Source: Thermococcus peptonophilus (GTDB lineage: Archaea > Methanobacteriota_B > Thermococci > Thermococcales > Thermococcaceae). From it: a stretch of 64,000 nucleotides of DNA. A program made the position numbers and the translations under genes. The stretch covers positions 930,001 through 994,000 of the forward strand of contig NZ_CP014750.1 in assembly GCF_001592435.1 (NCBI RefSeq). The letters run 5' to 3'. Shown piece after piece: positions 44,409 through 53,341 of this stretch (its first letter is position 1; each line of letters starts with the position of its first letter). The notes beneath the pieces are model-generated. The model saw only the letters and a program-made list of their open reading frames with translations, did not search any database and had not been told where the DNA came from.

Positions 44409-45695
44409 CTAAAGCCTCGCCACGTGCACGGAACAGGAGATGCACGGGTCGTATGCCCTAACCACCATCTCGGCGAAGAACTTCAGTCTCTCTGGATCGT
44501 CGTTGTAGTGCTTCTCCGCCATCATCCTCACGTGCTCCTCCATCATGGCGAGGTTAAAAGCGGTGGGCGTGATTATGTCTGCATAGCTGACCCTTCCATT
44601 CTCGACCTTGAGCGCGTAAACGAGCACTCCACGCGGGGCCTCGGTAGTTGAGACGCCGAAACCGTCCCTTATCTCCACCTCGTCCCTCGGTCTTATCGGC
44701 CACTTCGAGAGGGTCTCATCGATAAGGTCTATCGCCCTCTCCGTGAAGTAGACGAGCTCAAGCGCCTGCGCGAGGTTGTTGGCGAAGGGGTTTGTAGGTC
44801 GGAGCAGGTCTTTATGGCTCTCGTAGAGCTCTTTGGCCCTTCCGTAGAGTGTATCTGCGTTGTTCACGAGGCGCGATATTGCACCGACCATGAAGGGCTT
44901 CCCGTGGTAGTGGCTGTGCTTGGCGAAGCTGTGCTCAACGACGAACTCCTTTATGTGCTCCCTGTATTCTTCACTCGGGAATTCATTTCCGTCCGAGGCC
45001 TTGAGGTAGTCGCCGTAGATTCCATAAACTCCATTCCTAGGCTTGACTGCTATGTGGGTGATCGGCCCCTCGACTTCCTCGTACTGCTCAAGCTTTGTGA
45101 AGAGCTCGAAGGTGTACTCCGCCTTCGGAAGGGCCTCCTTAAGGCGTCTCTTCATCTCCTCAAGCACGCTCTTGTCAGGGAGTTTCCCGAAGCCGCCTAA
45201 GACCGCGTTCTCCTGGTGGATTGCCCTGCTTCCGAGTTCGTCCATGATCCAGCTCCCGAGGTTCTTGAGGTCGAGGGCAGTCTTTATTTCCCTCTTGTAC
45301 TCCTCTACCATGTGGAGCGGCCCAGAGTAGCCCATGTAATCAGGCAGGACGAGGAGGTAGAGGTGGAGTGCATGGCTCTCTATCATGTCGCCGATGTAAA
45401 GGACCTCCCTGAGGGCCTGGATTTCCTCGCGCGGGGTGAAACCGACTGCCTTCTCAGCGGCCTCAAGGGCAGTGAGCTTGTGGGCGGCGGAACAGAAGGA
45501 GCATATTCTTGGATATACCGATAGGGCTTCGTCGAGCTTCTTGCCGAGAGTTATGGCCTCGAAAAAGCGCGGCCCCTCAATGATGTTGAGCTTGACCTCT
45601 TTCACGCCGTCGTCACCTACAACGATCTCAACGCCGCCCTTGCCCTCGACCCTCGCTATGTGGTCAACGGTGATCGGGAGATAAACGTTCTTCAT
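44409..45695 (-). CDS. hydA: Cytosolic NiFe hydrogenase large (alpha) subunit
   Basis: 428 residues of the bidirectional NADP-linked sulfhydrogenase type. The nickel ligands are in [10 protein letters not shown] (about 61-70) and DPCISCSVH at the C-terminus, after which four residues (VARL) follow and are probably removed by the maturation protease. With HydB, G and D it forms the soluble tetramer that exchanges H2 and NADPH. The start overlaps the stop of hydD by four bases. Last gene of hydBGDA. Confidence 0.95.
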   Translation of the reverse strand: MKNVYLPITVDHIARVEGKGGVEIVVGDDGVKEVKLNIIEGPRFFEAITLGKKLDEALSVYPRICSFCSAAHKLTALEAAEKAVGFTPREEIQALREVLYIGDMIESHALHLYLLVLPDYMGYSGPLHMVEEYKREIKTALDLKNLGSWIMDELGSRAIHQENAVLGGFGKLPDKSVLEEMKRRLKEALPKAEYTFELFTKLEQYEEVEGPITHIAVKPRNGVYGIYGDYLKASDGNEFPSEEYREHIKEFVVEHSFAKHSHYHGKPFMVGAISRLVNNADTLYGRAKELYESHKDLLRPTNPFANNLAQALELVYFTERAIDLIDETLSKWPIRPRDEVEIRDGFGVSTTEAPRGVLVYALKVENGRVSYADIITPTAFNLAMMEEHVRMMAEKHYNDDPERLKFFAEMVVRAYDPCISCSVHVARL

Positions 45696-46486
45696 TCTTT
45701 CACCCCCTCGAATATCTTGTTAACCATCTCCTCTAGCTTCGGGTTGTGGGCGTTGAACATTCTCATCCTCTCCAGAATCTCCTCCTTGGTCAGCCCCTTC
45801 TCCCTGAAGACCCTCGCGAGGGAGTCAAACCAGGCAACATCGTAGCCTATCGCTCCCCTGCACCCGATGCACGCTATTCCAAAGGCAGGGCATCTGGCAT
45901 CGCAGCCCGCCCTCGTTACCGGGCCGAGACAGGGCTCGCCCTTCTCAAGGAGGACGCAGGTGTTCCCCCTGAGCCTGCACTCGAGGCAGACTGGATAATC
46001 AATGTCCTCGGGCCACGAGCCTATGAGAAGCGTTCCGAGCGTGTAGAGGAAGTCCCTCTTCTCCGGCGGACAGCCGTAAATGTTGTAGTCCACTTTAATG
46101 TAGTTAGAAACCGGTTCGGCCATCTTGGGCTGGAACTTGACCTTTGCATCGCCGTAGACCTTCTTCCACAGCTCCTCCAGCGGTTTGTCCTTCTCCCAGC
46201 TCTGCACACCACCCTGGACGGCGCAGGAGCCGACTGCAACCACTATCTTGGCGTTCTCGCGTATCTTCTTGACGAGCTCTATTTCTTCCTCCGTTGAAAC
46301 GCTCCCCTCGATGAGCGCTATGTCGACCGGCTCGTCCTCGTAGGAGTCCCTCTCCAGCATGAACCAGCAGGCTATCTCCACGTTTGGAATGAGCTGGAGT
46401 ATCTCATCCATCATTGCAAACTGGAGCTGGCAGCCGTAACATGACGTTAAAGCGTAAAACCCAATCCTTATCTTCTTATCACTCAT
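45692..46486 (-). CDS. hydD: Cytosolic NiFe hydrogenase small (delta) subunit
   Basis: 264 residues from ATG 46486 (GGTGGTGG ahead). It carries the proximal cluster cysteines in TSCYGCQLQ and more cysteines for a second and third cluster in [29 protein letters not shown]. It passes electrons between the nickel site and the beta/gamma module. The 6-base start shift relative to the longest frame removes residues before M-S-D-K-K, and keeps it after the stop of hydG. Confidence 0.95.
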   Translation of the reverse strand: MSDKKIRIGFYALTSCYGCQLQFAMMDEILQLIPNVEIACWFMLERDSYEDEPVDIALIEGSVSTEEEIELVKKIRENAKIVVAVGSCAVQGGVQSWEKDKPLEELWKKVYGDAKVKFQPKMAEPVSNYIKVDYNIYGCPPEKRDFLYTLGTLLIGSWPEDIDYPVCLECRLRGNTCVLLEKGEPCLGPVTRAGCDARCPAFGIACIGCRGAIGYDVAWFDSLARVFREKGLTKEEILERMRMFNAHNPKLEEMVNKIFEGVKE

Positions 46487-46496
46487 CGCCACCACC

Positions 46497-47375
46497 TCAG
46501 TCAAGCAAGCCCGGTGTTGATATTATGTCGAAGTAGCCGAAGACCGGTCCGTCTTTGCAGATGTACTTCCAGCTCGTACTCGTTCCGACGTTGCAGTGGC
46601 CGCATTTGCCTATCCCGCACTTCATCTTCCTCTCCAGGGTCACGTAGATGTTCTCCGGGCGATAACCGTAGTTGATGAGGGACTCGAAGACGGCCTTGTA
46701 CATCCTCGGTGGGCCGCAGATGGCCACGGCAGTCTTCTTCGGGTTCGTGTTCGCCTCGGGAATGAAGTTCTGGGGCCTGCCTTTTCTTCCCGGCCAGTCC
46801 GGGTCTCTCGTCACACTCTGGATTATCTTGACGTTCTCGGCTTCAGCTAAGTCCTTCATGGCCTCAAGCTCCTTGTAGAAGAGGAGATCCTTACCATACC
46901 TCGCCGTGTTGATGAAGGTTATGTTCCCGTACTTCCAGCGGTTGTCCATGGCGTAGAGGAAGACGCTCCTGAGCGGTGCAGTTCCGAGACCTGCCGCGAT
47001 GAGGAGGAGGTCCATTCCCTCCCACTCGTCAACGGGGAAGCCGTTTCCGTAGGGGCCGCGAACGAGAACGGTGTCGCCGGGTTTAAGGCGGTGAATTACG
47101 GTTGTAACCCTTCCAGCCTTCCTGATGCACAGCTCGAAGAAGCCGCGTCTCATCGGTGATGAGCAGATGCTTATCGGAACCTCACCGACTCCTGGGATTG
47201 TGAGCTGGACGAACTGTCCCGGCCTAAACGTCCACTTTTCTGCAAGCTCGGCATCCTCAAACCTGAAGAGGAACAGCTTTTCCTTCTCCGTGAGCTGGTA
47301 AACTTTAAGCACCTTCGCCCTGTGGAGCGCGTAGGGGTTGTCGTTCGGCATCATTATCTCCTTTGGAAGAACCAT
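46497..47375 (-). CDS. hydG: Hydrogenase gamma subunit, FAD/NAD(P) and 2Fe-2S
   Basis: About 292 residues. It resembles dihydroorotate dehydrogenase electron-transfer subunits: FAD-binding FRPGQFVQL and the PISICSSP segment, the NAD(P) loop [17 protein letters not shown], and the C-terminal 2Fe-2S cysteines in [14 protein letters not shown] with a later C in YICKDG. It is the site that exchanges electrons with NADP(H). The start is ATG 47375 or GTG 47381; neither has a perfect ribosome site. Confidence 0.93.
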   Translation of the reverse strand: MVLPKEIMMPNDNPYALHRAKVLKVYQLTEKEKLFLFRFEDAELAEKWTFRPGQFVQLTIPGVGEVPISICSSPMRRGFFELCIRKAGRVTTVIHRLKPGDTVLVRGPYGNGFPVDEWEGMDLLLIAAGLGTAPLRSVFLYAMDNRWKYGNITFINTARYGKDLLFYKELEAMKDLAEAENVKIIQSVTRDPDWPGRKGRPQNFIPEANTNPKKTAVAICGPPRMYKAVFESLINYGYRPENIYVTLERKMKCGIGKCGHCNVGTSTSWKYICKDGPVFGYFDIISTPGLLD

Positions 47376-47377
47376 GC

Positions 47378-48481
47378 TCACAGCTCATCCCCCCTTATGT
47401 GGGATGCGTAGGCGAAGCCCCTCTTCGGAATCTCTTCGGTTATCTCGCTTGGGCAGGACTTCTCTTCGAGGCCGAGGATAGTCCTCAGGTTCCTCACGAA
47501 GCTTATGCCGGCCGGGCAGAAGTAGGTGCACCTTCCGCAGCCAACGCAGTAGCTCAGGCCGAGCTTCTCGTTGTAGGAGTTCTTACAGAGGTAGCGGTTC
47601 CTGAAGCGGTCTTTCTTCGTCGGCCTGAAGTTGTGGCCACCCGCCACAAGTCCGTGGCTCCTGAACTGGCAGGAATCCCAGCGCCTCTCACGGTAGCCGG
47701 TGTTCCCATCGAGGTTCACTATGTCCTGCACCTCGTAGCAGCGGCACGTCGGGCAGGTTGTATTGCAGATTCCGCAGGCGAGGCAGAGGTCGGCCTGTTC
47801 GTCCCACATCGGGTGCTCCATCTCAAGCTCAAGGAGGTAGCGCAGGTTGCTCCAGTCCTCGTGGTACTTGAACGCCTGAGCGCGCTTGTTCTCGAATTCC
47901 CTGAAGTTGCAGATGTCCTCAGTGGTTACCTCCTCAAAGAGCTTGATGTTCTTATCAACTATCCTATGGCCCATTGGTGAGCCGACTCTAACGAGCCAAC
48001 CGTCCGGGAGCTCGTGGAGGAAGAGGTCGAAGCCATCATCTGCAAAGTCAGTCTCCCTTAGGTTGCAGAAGCAGTACTCGTCGGGCATACAGCTTATCCC
48101 GATGATTATGCCCTTCTCGCGCCTCGCCTTGTAGTACTTGTCTGGGAACTCGTCGAGATAGACTGTATCGAGGATTTTGAGGCCGAAGATATCGCAGGCG
48201 TGGACGCCGAAGATCACGAAGGGCTCTACGTCCTCAATGACCTCACTGTACTCAGGCTTGCTCAGGTCGAACTCGAAGAGCTTCTCCCTCGGAAGAAAGA
48301 AGAACTTCTTAGGCGGCATTATCGTCCTGTTGTAGTGGAACTCGACCTTCCTGACGTCATCTATCTCCCTGAAGTCGTAGAACTTCTCCGAAATCTTGAC
48401 GGGAGCGTAGAGCTTGCCCCAATCCTTCAGGCGCTCAAGGAATGTGTACGTGTTCTCCTTCGGGAGCTTAACGTATCTCAA
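47378..48481 (-). CDS. hydB: Hydrogenase beta subunit, iron-sulfur
   Basis: 367 residues from TTG 48481, preceded by GGAGGTGG; the longer start at TTG 48496 overlaps that site. Two 4Fe-4S motifs are seen: [14 protein letters not shown] and [14 protein letters not shown]. The N-terminus ([12 protein letters not shown]) matches the Pyrococcus hydrogenase I protein. First gene of hydBGDA, reading away from the divergent mbh operon. The leader faces a shared control region. Confidence 0.95.
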   Translation of the reverse strand: MRYVKLPKENTYTFLERLKDWGKLYAPVKISEKFYDFREIDDVRKVEFHYNRTIMPPKKFFFLPREKLFEFDLSKPEYSEVIEDVEPFVIFGVHACDIFGLKILDTVYLDEFPDKYYKARREKGIIIGISCMPDEYCFCNLRETDFADDGFDLFLHELPDGWLVRVGSPMGHRIVDKNIKLFEEVTTEDICNFREFENKRAQAFKYHEDWSNLRYLLELEMEHPMWDEQADLCLACGICNTTCPTCRCYEVQDIVNLDGNTGYRERRWDSCQFRSHGLVAGGHNFRPTKKDRFRNRYLCKNSYNEKLGLSYCVGCGRCTYFCPAGISFVRNLRTILGLEEKSCPSEITEEIPKRGFAYASHIRGDEL

Positions 48482-48580
48482 CCCGACCACCTCCAATGAA
48501 CATAAACATACACGTGCCCATTTTCGTTCCCTCAGTTCTGGTTAGGCTTAAGGGCTAAAAAAGCGTTTTTTAACCCGAAA

Positions 48581-48597
48581 ATTCTAAACCAAAGGTT
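48581..48597 (-). promoter_or_regulatory. Imperfect SurR-type site on the hyd side
   Basis: ATTn3AACn5GTT (48581-48597) fits the extended SurR motif GTTn3AACn5GTT with one mismatch in the first half. It lies about 20 to 30 bases upstream of the likely hyd TATA element, where an activator would act. Strand refers to the hyd promoter. Confidence 0.5.
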
Positions 48598-48653
48598 CAA
48601 TAGCTACTTTTAGGCCGACCGAACTTTTATCTTATTTTTGTGTCGTTTTAGGG

Positions 48654-48676
48654 GTTGTAAACCTTTGGTTTAAAAC
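48654..48676 (+). promoter_or_regulatory. Full SurR-type operator on the mbh side
   Basis: The bases read GTT-GTA-AAC-CTTTG-GTT-TAA-AAC, that is GTTn3AACn5GTTn3AAC. This contains the known extended SurR recognition motif exactly and adds a second GTTn3AAC half. SurR is the Thermococcales redox regulator that activates hydrogenases when sulfur is absent. The site lies about 47 bases before the mbh TATA box. Confidence 0.7.
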
Positions 48677-48722
48677 GGGCCGTTTGATACCTTCTCTTGC
48701 CAAACAAAAGCTTGGGAAAAGC

Positions 48723-48731
48723 GTTTTAAGC
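48723..48731 (+). promoter_or_regulatory. TATA box of the mbh operon
   Basis: GTTTTAAGC stands about 60 bases before the mbhA TTG start. It predicts a transcript start near 48753 and a leader of about 35 bases ending in GGAGGTGG. Confidence 0.55.
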
Positions 48732-48787
48732 ATAATGAGAAATCGAAAGTGAGAGGTGCTGAAAACGTTCCATCTGGAGGTGGTAGT

Positions 48788-49291
48788 TTGCCGTTCATAG
48801 TGGCTTTCCTCTTTGCCTACATCGTGTGGCTGGTCTTAACAGCGGGAAGCAGCGGACTGCTGTGGAGTACAGAAGAACTAGTGGCTGGACTGATATTCGC
48901 GGCAATAGTTGGCTATGCAACGAGGGATGTTGTAGGTGAAAACTCAACGCGCTTCCTGAACCCAGTGAAGTGGTTACTTGGGATTGCCTACGCTCCAGTC
49001 CTCTTCTGGGGCATGGTAAAGGCTAACTTTGACGTCGCTTACAGAGTCATAACCGGAAAGATAAGGCCTGGAATAGTCCGCGTCCCGGTGGACCTCGAAA
49101 ACGACGCCCAATACACAATCCTCAGCAACTCAATCACACTTACCCCGGGAACCCTGACAGTTGAAGCCGATCCGGAAGAGAAGGCGCTCTACGTCCACTG
49201 GATTAACGTGCCAAAGGGCCTTGAGAGGCCCGAAAGCTCGGAGCCGGTCGCTGGGCCCTTCGAAAAGTGGGCCAGGAGGCTGGGAAGATGA
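48788..49291 (+). CDS. mbhA: Membrane-bound hydrogenase subunit A (MnhE-like)
   Basis: 167 residues from TTG 48788, which has GGAGGTGG in front; the GTG at 48749 lies at the expected transcript start. Two membrane segments are followed by a soluble part (RPGIVRVPVDLENDAQYTILSNSITLTPGTLTVEA), the pattern of MnhE/MrpE Na+/H+ antiporter subunits. First gene of the ferredoxin-oxidising, H2-evolving MBH complex; its Mrp-like half pumps Na+. Confidence 0.9.
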   Translation: MPFIVAFLFAYIVWLVLTAGSSGLLWSTEELVAGLIFAAIVGYATRDVVGENSTRFLNPVKWLLGIAYAPVLFWGMVKANFDVAYRVITGKIRPGIVRVPVDLENDAQYTILSNSITLTPGTLTVEADPEEKALYVHWINVPKGLERPESSEPVAGPFEKWARRLGR

Positions 49292-49545
49292 TGGCATTCT
49301 TCTACGCGATGGTTCTCGTTGGGATGGCAGGTCTTATCTCGGTGCTGAGGTTAATACTCGGGCCTACGGTTCCCGACAGGGTCGTCGGCGTTGACACCCT
49401 CAACACCCTCGTCGTCGCGGGCATGATATTACTCGGAGCCGCATACGACAGGACGATCTACATCGACATCGCGATAGTCTACGCCCTTCTGAGCTACATA
49501 GGCACGCTGGTGATAGCCAAGTACCTCCAGGGGGGATTGGCATGA
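49288..49545 (+). CDS. mbhB: Membrane-bound hydrogenase subunit B (MnhF-like)
   Basis: 85 residues with three membrane helices and the MnhF/MrpF signature L-R-L-I-L-G-P-T-V-P-D-R-V-V-G-V-D. Its ATG overlaps the mbhA stop by four bases. Belongs to the sodium-translocating membrane part of MBH. Confidence 0.92.
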   Translation: MMAFFYAMVLVGMAGLISVLRLILGPTVPDRVVGVDTLNTLVVAGMILLGAAYDRTIYIDIAIVYALLSYIGTLVIAKYLQGGLA

Positions 49546-49913
49546 ACTACGTTGAGGTGCTCATCTACGTCTTCCTCGGGATAAGCGTAACCTTCAACCT
49601 CCTCGGAAGCTTCGCGCTCCTCCGCTTCCCGGACGTTTACACAAGGCTCCACGGTGCGACCAAGTGCACGACCTTTGGGACGATCTTCGCGGTCTTTGCC
49701 GTCGTCACCCACGCCCTCTACCAGCTCCACAGGACAGGAGACTCCAAGTACCTTCAGATGGCCCTCCACAGTTTCATCGCCCTCATAGCGCTCCTTCTCA
49801 CGAACCCGACTGGAGCGCACGCGATAGCCAAAGCGGCACACCTCAGCGGGGTGAAGCCAGTTAGGGCCGTTGTTGATGCCTACGAGGAGAAGCTCGGGGG
49901 TGGTTCCAAATGA
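49542..49913 (+). CDS. mbhC: Membrane-bound hydrogenase subunit C (MnhG-like)
   Basis: 123 residues, three membrane helices, MnhG/MrpG family with R-F-P-D-V-Y-T-R-L-H-G-A-T-K-C. Translationally coupled to mbhB and mbhD by ATGA overlaps. Its C-terminal tail after residue 95 is soluble and basic. Confidence 0.92.
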   Translation: MNYVEVLIYVFLGISVTFNLLGSFALLRFPDVYTRLHGATKCTTFGTIFAVFAVVTHALYQLHRTGDSKYLQMALHSFIALIALLLTNPTGAHAIAKAAHLSGVKPVRAVVDAYEEKLGGGSK

Positions 49914-50176
49914 ACGCCGTTGGCCTTGACATGCTCATCCAGGCCATAATCCTCTTAGGAGTGCTCATCACGGCCTATCTTACAATACGCTACCGCGATC
50001 TTCTGTCGGCGGCATTGGCCTCGGCAGCGATGAGCCTCCTGCTCAGCCTTGAGTTCTACACCCTGCACGCGCCGGACGTTGCGATAGCAGAGGCGGCTGT
50101 CGGTGCTGGCGTTGTTACTGCCGTCGTTGTTTACGGCATCGCGAAGACGGAAAGGTGGGAGCGTGAGGTGCCATGA
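49910..50176 (+). CDS. mbhD: Membrane-bound hydrogenase subunit D
   Basis: 88 residues with three hydrophobic helices and the motif HAPDVAIAEAAVGAG, which in the Mrp antiporter belongs to the C-terminal part of MrpA or to the DUF4040 group. Part of the ion-translocating arm of MBH. Coupled to its neighbours by four-base overlaps. Confidence 0.9.
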   Translation: MNAVGLDMLIQAIILLGVLITAYLTIRYRDLLSAALASAAMSLLLSLEFYTLHAPDVAIAEAAVGAGVVTAVVVYGIAKTERWEREVP

Positions 50177-50469
50177 AGAGAACCCTGGCTTATCTGTCGC
50201 TCCTGTTCATACTCGGTGCACTCCTCTACATAGCGAACCCCAACTACGGCCTTAAGTTCGGGCCTGGCGGAGAAGACTGGCTGAAGTACCGCTACACTGA
50301 CAACTACTACATCGAGCACGGCATCGAGGAGGTTGGCGGTACCAACATCGTAACCGACATCGTATTCGACTACCGTGGCTACGATACCATTGGAGAGGCA
50401 ACCGTTCTCTTCACGGCCATAGCAGGTGCAGTTGCACTTCTAAGGCCCTGGAGGAGGGATGAGAAATGA
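50173..50469 (+). CDS. mbhE: Membrane-bound hydrogenase subunit E
   Basis: 98 residues: a short N-terminal helix, an outside region of about 50 residues (YYIEHGIEEVGGTNIVTDIVFDYRGYDTIGEATVLF) and one C-terminal helix. This is the MBH-specific version of the region at the MrpA/MrpB junction. ATGA coupling at both ends. Confidence 0.9.
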   Translation: MKRTLAYLSLLFILGALLYIANPNYGLKFGPGGEDWLKYRYTDNYYIEHGIEEVGGTNIVTDIVFDYRGYDTIGEATVLFTAIAGAVALLRPWRRDEK

Positions 50470-50915
50470 ACGACTCCGACATGGGTGTTATCGTCAGGAC
50501 TGCCGCGAGGGCTACGATACCGCTCATCGGAATATTCGGGGCCTACGTTGTCATGCACGGTCACCTCACGCCCGGTGGCGGCTTCCAGGGAGGGGCCACC
50601 ATAGCGGGAGCCGGAATCCTGTTCCTCATAGCCTTCGGACTCGGCGAGATGAAGAAGCGCTACAACAAGCACCTTTACTCGGCCCTTGAAGGTTTGGGAG
50701 GCCTCGTCTTCCTTGGCGCGGCTATGCTGGGCATAGGAACGGCCTTCTTCTACAATACCCTCTGGCACAACGGCCCGTTCTTCAATGGGAAACCTGGGAC
50801 ACTGCTCTCCGCTGGATTTTTGCCGATAATGAACCTCGCAGTCGGACTGAAGGTCTTCACGGGCCTTGTTAGCGCCCTAACTGCCATAGCCCTCTGGAGG
50901 AGGTGGAAATCTTGA
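50466..50915 (+). CDS. mbhF: Membrane-bound hydrogenase subunit F (MnhB-like)
   Basis: 149 residues, four membrane segments. The family motif G-H-L-T-P-G-G-G-F-Q-G-G is intact near residue 35-46, as in MnhB/MrpB. It belongs to the Na+-translocating part of the complex. Confidence 0.92.
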   Translation: MNDSDMGVIVRTAARATIPLIGIFGAYVVMHGHLTPGGGFQGGATIAGAGILFLIAFGLGEMKKRYNKHLYSALEGLGGLVFLGAAMLGIGTAFFYNTLWHNGPFFNGKPGTLLSAGFLPIMNLAVGLKVFTGLVSALTAIALWRRWKS

Positions 50916-51271
50916 TCCAGTTCCAGTTCATAGTTGCGTTCCTCATGATAGCACTCGGAATCTACGCTTTCCTCGCGAAGAGGAACCTGCTCAAACTCGT
51001 GTTGGCGCTCAACATTATAGACTCGGGAATTCACCTGCTCCTCATCAGTCTTGGATACAGGATGGAGCTCAACGAGCTTCCGACCGCTCCAATCTATACG
51101 GGCTACGAGACGCTCAAAAGCCCGATGGTTGGCCCGCTGCCCCAGGCACTCGTCCTCACGAGCATAGTCATCGGCGTCTGTGTGCTTTCTCTAGCTGTTG
51201 CCCTGACGATAAACGCCTACCGCCACTACGGAACCCTTGACGTGAGAGCCCTGAGGAGGTTGAGGGGATGA
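50912..51271 (+). CDS. mbhG: Membrane-bound hydrogenase subunit G (MnhC/NuoK-like)
   Basis: 119 residues from TTG 50912, which overlaps the mbhF stop (TTGA) and follows GGAGGTGG. Three membrane helices; family segment LKLVLALNIIDSGIHLLLI. The GTG at 50903 used by the longest frame is part of the ribosome binding site. Homologous to complex I NuoK and MrpC. Confidence 0.92.
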   Translation: MIQFQFIVAFLMIALGIYAFLAKRNLLKLVLALNIIDSGIHLLLISLGYRMELNELPTAPIYTGYETLKSPMVGPLPQALVLTSIVIGVCVLSLAVALTINAYRHYGTLDVRALRRLRG

Positions 51272-52809
51272 ACGGCGAGACGATCTTACCCTACCTGATT
51301 ATCGTCCCGCTCTTCGGAGCGTTCTCAATGCCGATAATCAGCCTCTTGGGAAGGAAGGCCAGAGAAGCGTGGGCGGTCATTATCTCTGGAATAACCCTCA
51401 TAGTCGGCTCAGCTGTCTTCTACTCAGTATACGAAAACGGCCCGATGCTCTACACCCTCGGCGCTAAGAGCCCGTTCGGCAAAGCGAACTTCCCGGTCAG
51501 GATAGTCTGGGAGGTTGACCTGCTCTCAGCTTTAATGGTGCTCATGGTGACCCTCGTTGCCTTCCTGGCGGTGCTCTATTCCATCGGCTACATGAAGCAC
51601 GACACGGGTCTGGACAAGTACTACACCCTAATCCTGATCCTCGAACTCGGAATGCTCGGCATAGCTATAACCGGCGACCTCTTCAACTTCTACGTCTTCC
51701 TGGAGATAATGAGCATAGCCAGCTACGCCCTCGTCGCATTCAGGAACGACACCTGGGAGGGCATCGAGGCTGGAATCAAGTACATGTTCGTCGGCTCGAT
51801 AGCGAGTTCCCTTATCCTCCTCGGGATAGCGCTCCTCTACGGCCAGTACGGAACGCTAACGATGGGCTACCTTGCAGTCAAGCTTGCCCAGAATCCAACG
51901 GTAGTGGCTAAGGTGGCTTTGGCCTTCTTCATAGCGGGCCTGCTCTTCAAGAGCGGTGCATCGCCGGTTCACATGTGGCTGGCCGATGCCCACCCAGCGG
52001 CACCGAGCTCGATTTCGGCCATGCTTTCCGGCCTGGTCATCAAGATAGGTGGTGTCTACGCCCTTGCGAGGATACTCTTCAGCATCTACGGGGCTAGTGT
52101 GAACATGAAGACCGTCGGCTGGGTGATCATAATCTTCGCCTGCATAACCCTCATCGTCGGCAACGCGATGGCGGTAATACAGACTGACATGAAGCGCCTT
52201 CTGGCCTACTCCTCCGTCGGACAGATAGGCTACATCCTTCTAGGCCTCGGAATAGGCTTAGCGGCCTACGGCAGCAGAACGGGAGATATTGCCCTAGCTG
52301 GAGCGATATACCACACCTTCAACCACGCCCTCATGAAGGCGCTCCTCTTCCTCATAGCTGGAGCCGTCATTCACGAACTCGGGACGAGGAACCTCAACGA
52401 GCTGAGCGGTTTAGCGAAGACCATGCCGAAAACAACGTTCGCCTTCCTCATCGGTGCGGCCGCGATAGTTGGACTGCCGCCGCTGAACGGATTCGCGAGC
52501 AAGTGGCTCATCTACGAGAGCTCGGCGATCTTCAACCCGGTTTTGGGCGCTATAGCGATAATCGGGACTGCCTTCTGTACCGCAGCCTACGTTAGAGTCC
52601 TCTACACTTTCTTCGGAAAACCCAGCGAGAAGGTAACAAAGGCAGAAGACCCGGAGGCGAGCATGCTCTGGCCGATGATAATCCTGGCTTTGGCAATAAT
52701 CATCATGGGACTCTTCCCGTGGCAGATAAGCGACAAAGTCATGATCCCAGCGGCTAAGGCCCTCGAAAACCAGCTCGGGTACATAGCAACACTGATGGGA
52801 GGTGCCTGA
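51268..52809 (+). CDS. mbhH: Membrane-bound hydrogenase subunit H (MnhD/NuoN-like antiporter)
   Basis: 513 residues with about 14 membrane segments. It is the large antiporter-like subunit: LEIMSIASYALVAF near residue 145, the conserved Lys in FIAGLLFKSGASPVHMWLADAHPAAPSSISAMLSGLVIKIG region, and HTFNHALMKALLFL near 350. These carry the ion path shared with complex I. Confidence 0.95.
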   Translation: MNGETILPYLIIVPLFGAFSMPIISLLGRKAREAWAVIISGITLIVGSAVFYSVYENGPMLYTLGAKSPFGKANFPVRIVWEVDLLSALMVLMVTLVAFLAVLYSIGYMKHDTGLDKYYTLILILELGMLGIAITGDLFNFYVFLEIMSIASYALVAFRNDTWEGIEAGIKYMFVGSIASSLILLGIALLYGQYGTLTMGYLAVKLAQNPTVVAKVALAFFIAGLLFKSGASPVHMWLADAHPAAPSSISAMLSGLVIKIGGVYALARILFSIYGASVNMKTVGWVIIIFACITLIVGNAMAVIQTDMKRLLAYSSVGQIGYILLGLGIGLAAYGSRTGDIALAGAIYHTFNHALMKALLFLIAGAVIHELGTRNLNELSGLAKTMPKTTFAFLIGAAAIVGLPPLNGFASKWLIYESSAIFNPVLGAIAIIGTAFCTAAYVRVLYTFFGKPSEKVTKAEDPEASMLWPMIILALAIIIMGLFPWQISDKVMIPAAKALENQLGYIATLMGGA

Positions 52810-52810
52810 A

Positions 52811-53158
52811 ATGTTCGGTTATTGGGATGCAATTTACTTCGTCTTTGTCTTTATCATTGGTCTCCTCCTTGCGTATCTCCTCGAGAGGTGGGCCAAGAGG
52901 AGCGGAATGGGGACGAGGGAAACCGGAGATGGAACGAAGATATTCATCAGCGGCGAAGACCCGGAGAAGGTTATCCCGGGCTTCGAGCACCTTGAGGGCC
53001 ACTACACCGGAAGAAACGTCATGTGGGGCTTAACTTATGCCCTTAAGAGCTTCTTCACAGTACTCAGGAGAGACCACACCGGCCTGCTCACCGACTACGC
53101 GAGCTACCTTGTGATAACGACGGCCTTCGTGCTCGGTGTTCTGTTAATCTGGGGGTGA
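52811..53158 (+). CDS. mbhI: Membrane-bound hydrogenase subunit I
   Basis: 115 residues from ATG 52811, six bases after GGGAGGTG; the stop of mbhH lies between. Two hydrophobic segments, one at each end, with a soluble charged middle (YLLERWAKRSGMG, DPEKVIPGFEHLEGHYTGRNVMWG). It links the antiporter arm to the hydrogenase arm. It ends LIWG*, and the same residues recur at the end of the insertion that follows. Confidence 0.88.
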   Translation: MFGYWDAIYFVFVFIIGLLLAYLLERWAKRSGMGTRETGDGTKIFISGEDPEKVIPGFEHLEGHYTGRNVMWGLTYALKSFFTVLRRDHTGLLTDYASYLVITTAFVLGVLLIWG

Positions 53159-53341
53159 ATAGAGATGAGGCAACTTGGTGATGTTCGCATTCACTCCCCA
53201 TCCGAAGGACGGACTAAACGTGCGAACAGTGAAAATGGTGCCAGTATGGGCAACCCCACTGGAAAGAGAGGTTTTGAGAGTGAAAATGTTTCCGCGAGCG
53301 CTTTGCGAAGCAAAGGGCTCATATGGGGGTGAAGTGAGATG
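53145..53341 (+). repeat. 174-base insertion flanked by imperfect direct repeats inside the mbh operon
   Basis: Two 23-base copies (53145-53167 and 53319-53341) match at 19 positions, including TGGGGGTGAA and GAGATG. The first covers the end of mbhI, the second the ribosome site and ATG of mbhJ. Between them lie about 150 bases with a hairpin (CTTTGC-GAA-GCAAAG at 53301-53315) and a repeated AGTGAAAATG. All other mbh genes overlap or nearly touch, so this gap is out of character. It could be a short mobile or MITE-like element or a local duplication plus insertion. I see no second copy in the window. Confidence 0.55.
53165..53332 (+). CDS. Doubtful 55-residue ORF within the mbh insertion
   Basis: ATG 53165 has GGGGGTGA six bases ahead of it, taken from the duplicated repeat, and the frame is open to 53332, ending GLIWG* like mbhI. 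The protein is rich in Ser, Gly, Asn and Arg, lacks hydrophobic helices and has no motif. It could be translated but looks more like inserted DNA than a subunit. Confidence 0.25.
   Translation: MRQLGDVRIHSPSEGRTKRANSENGASMGNPTGKRGFESENVSASALRSKGLIWG

Larger units (their letters stand above)
48482..48787. promoter_or_regulatory. Divergent control region between hydBGDA and mbhA-N
   Basis: 306 AT-rich bases without a gene, bounded by the hydB and mbhA ribosome binding sites. It contains the two SurR-type sites listed separately, TATA-like elements for each operon (mbh at 48723-48731; hyd candidates CCCTTAAGCC and CTTTTTTAGC on the minus strand between 48545 and 48565) and no other ORF I would trust. 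The mbh leader would be about 35 bases. Confidence 0.7.

Noticed and set aside
48565-48574. GTTTTTTAAC as a third SurR half-site
   Set aside because: The gap between GTT and AAC is four bases instead of three.
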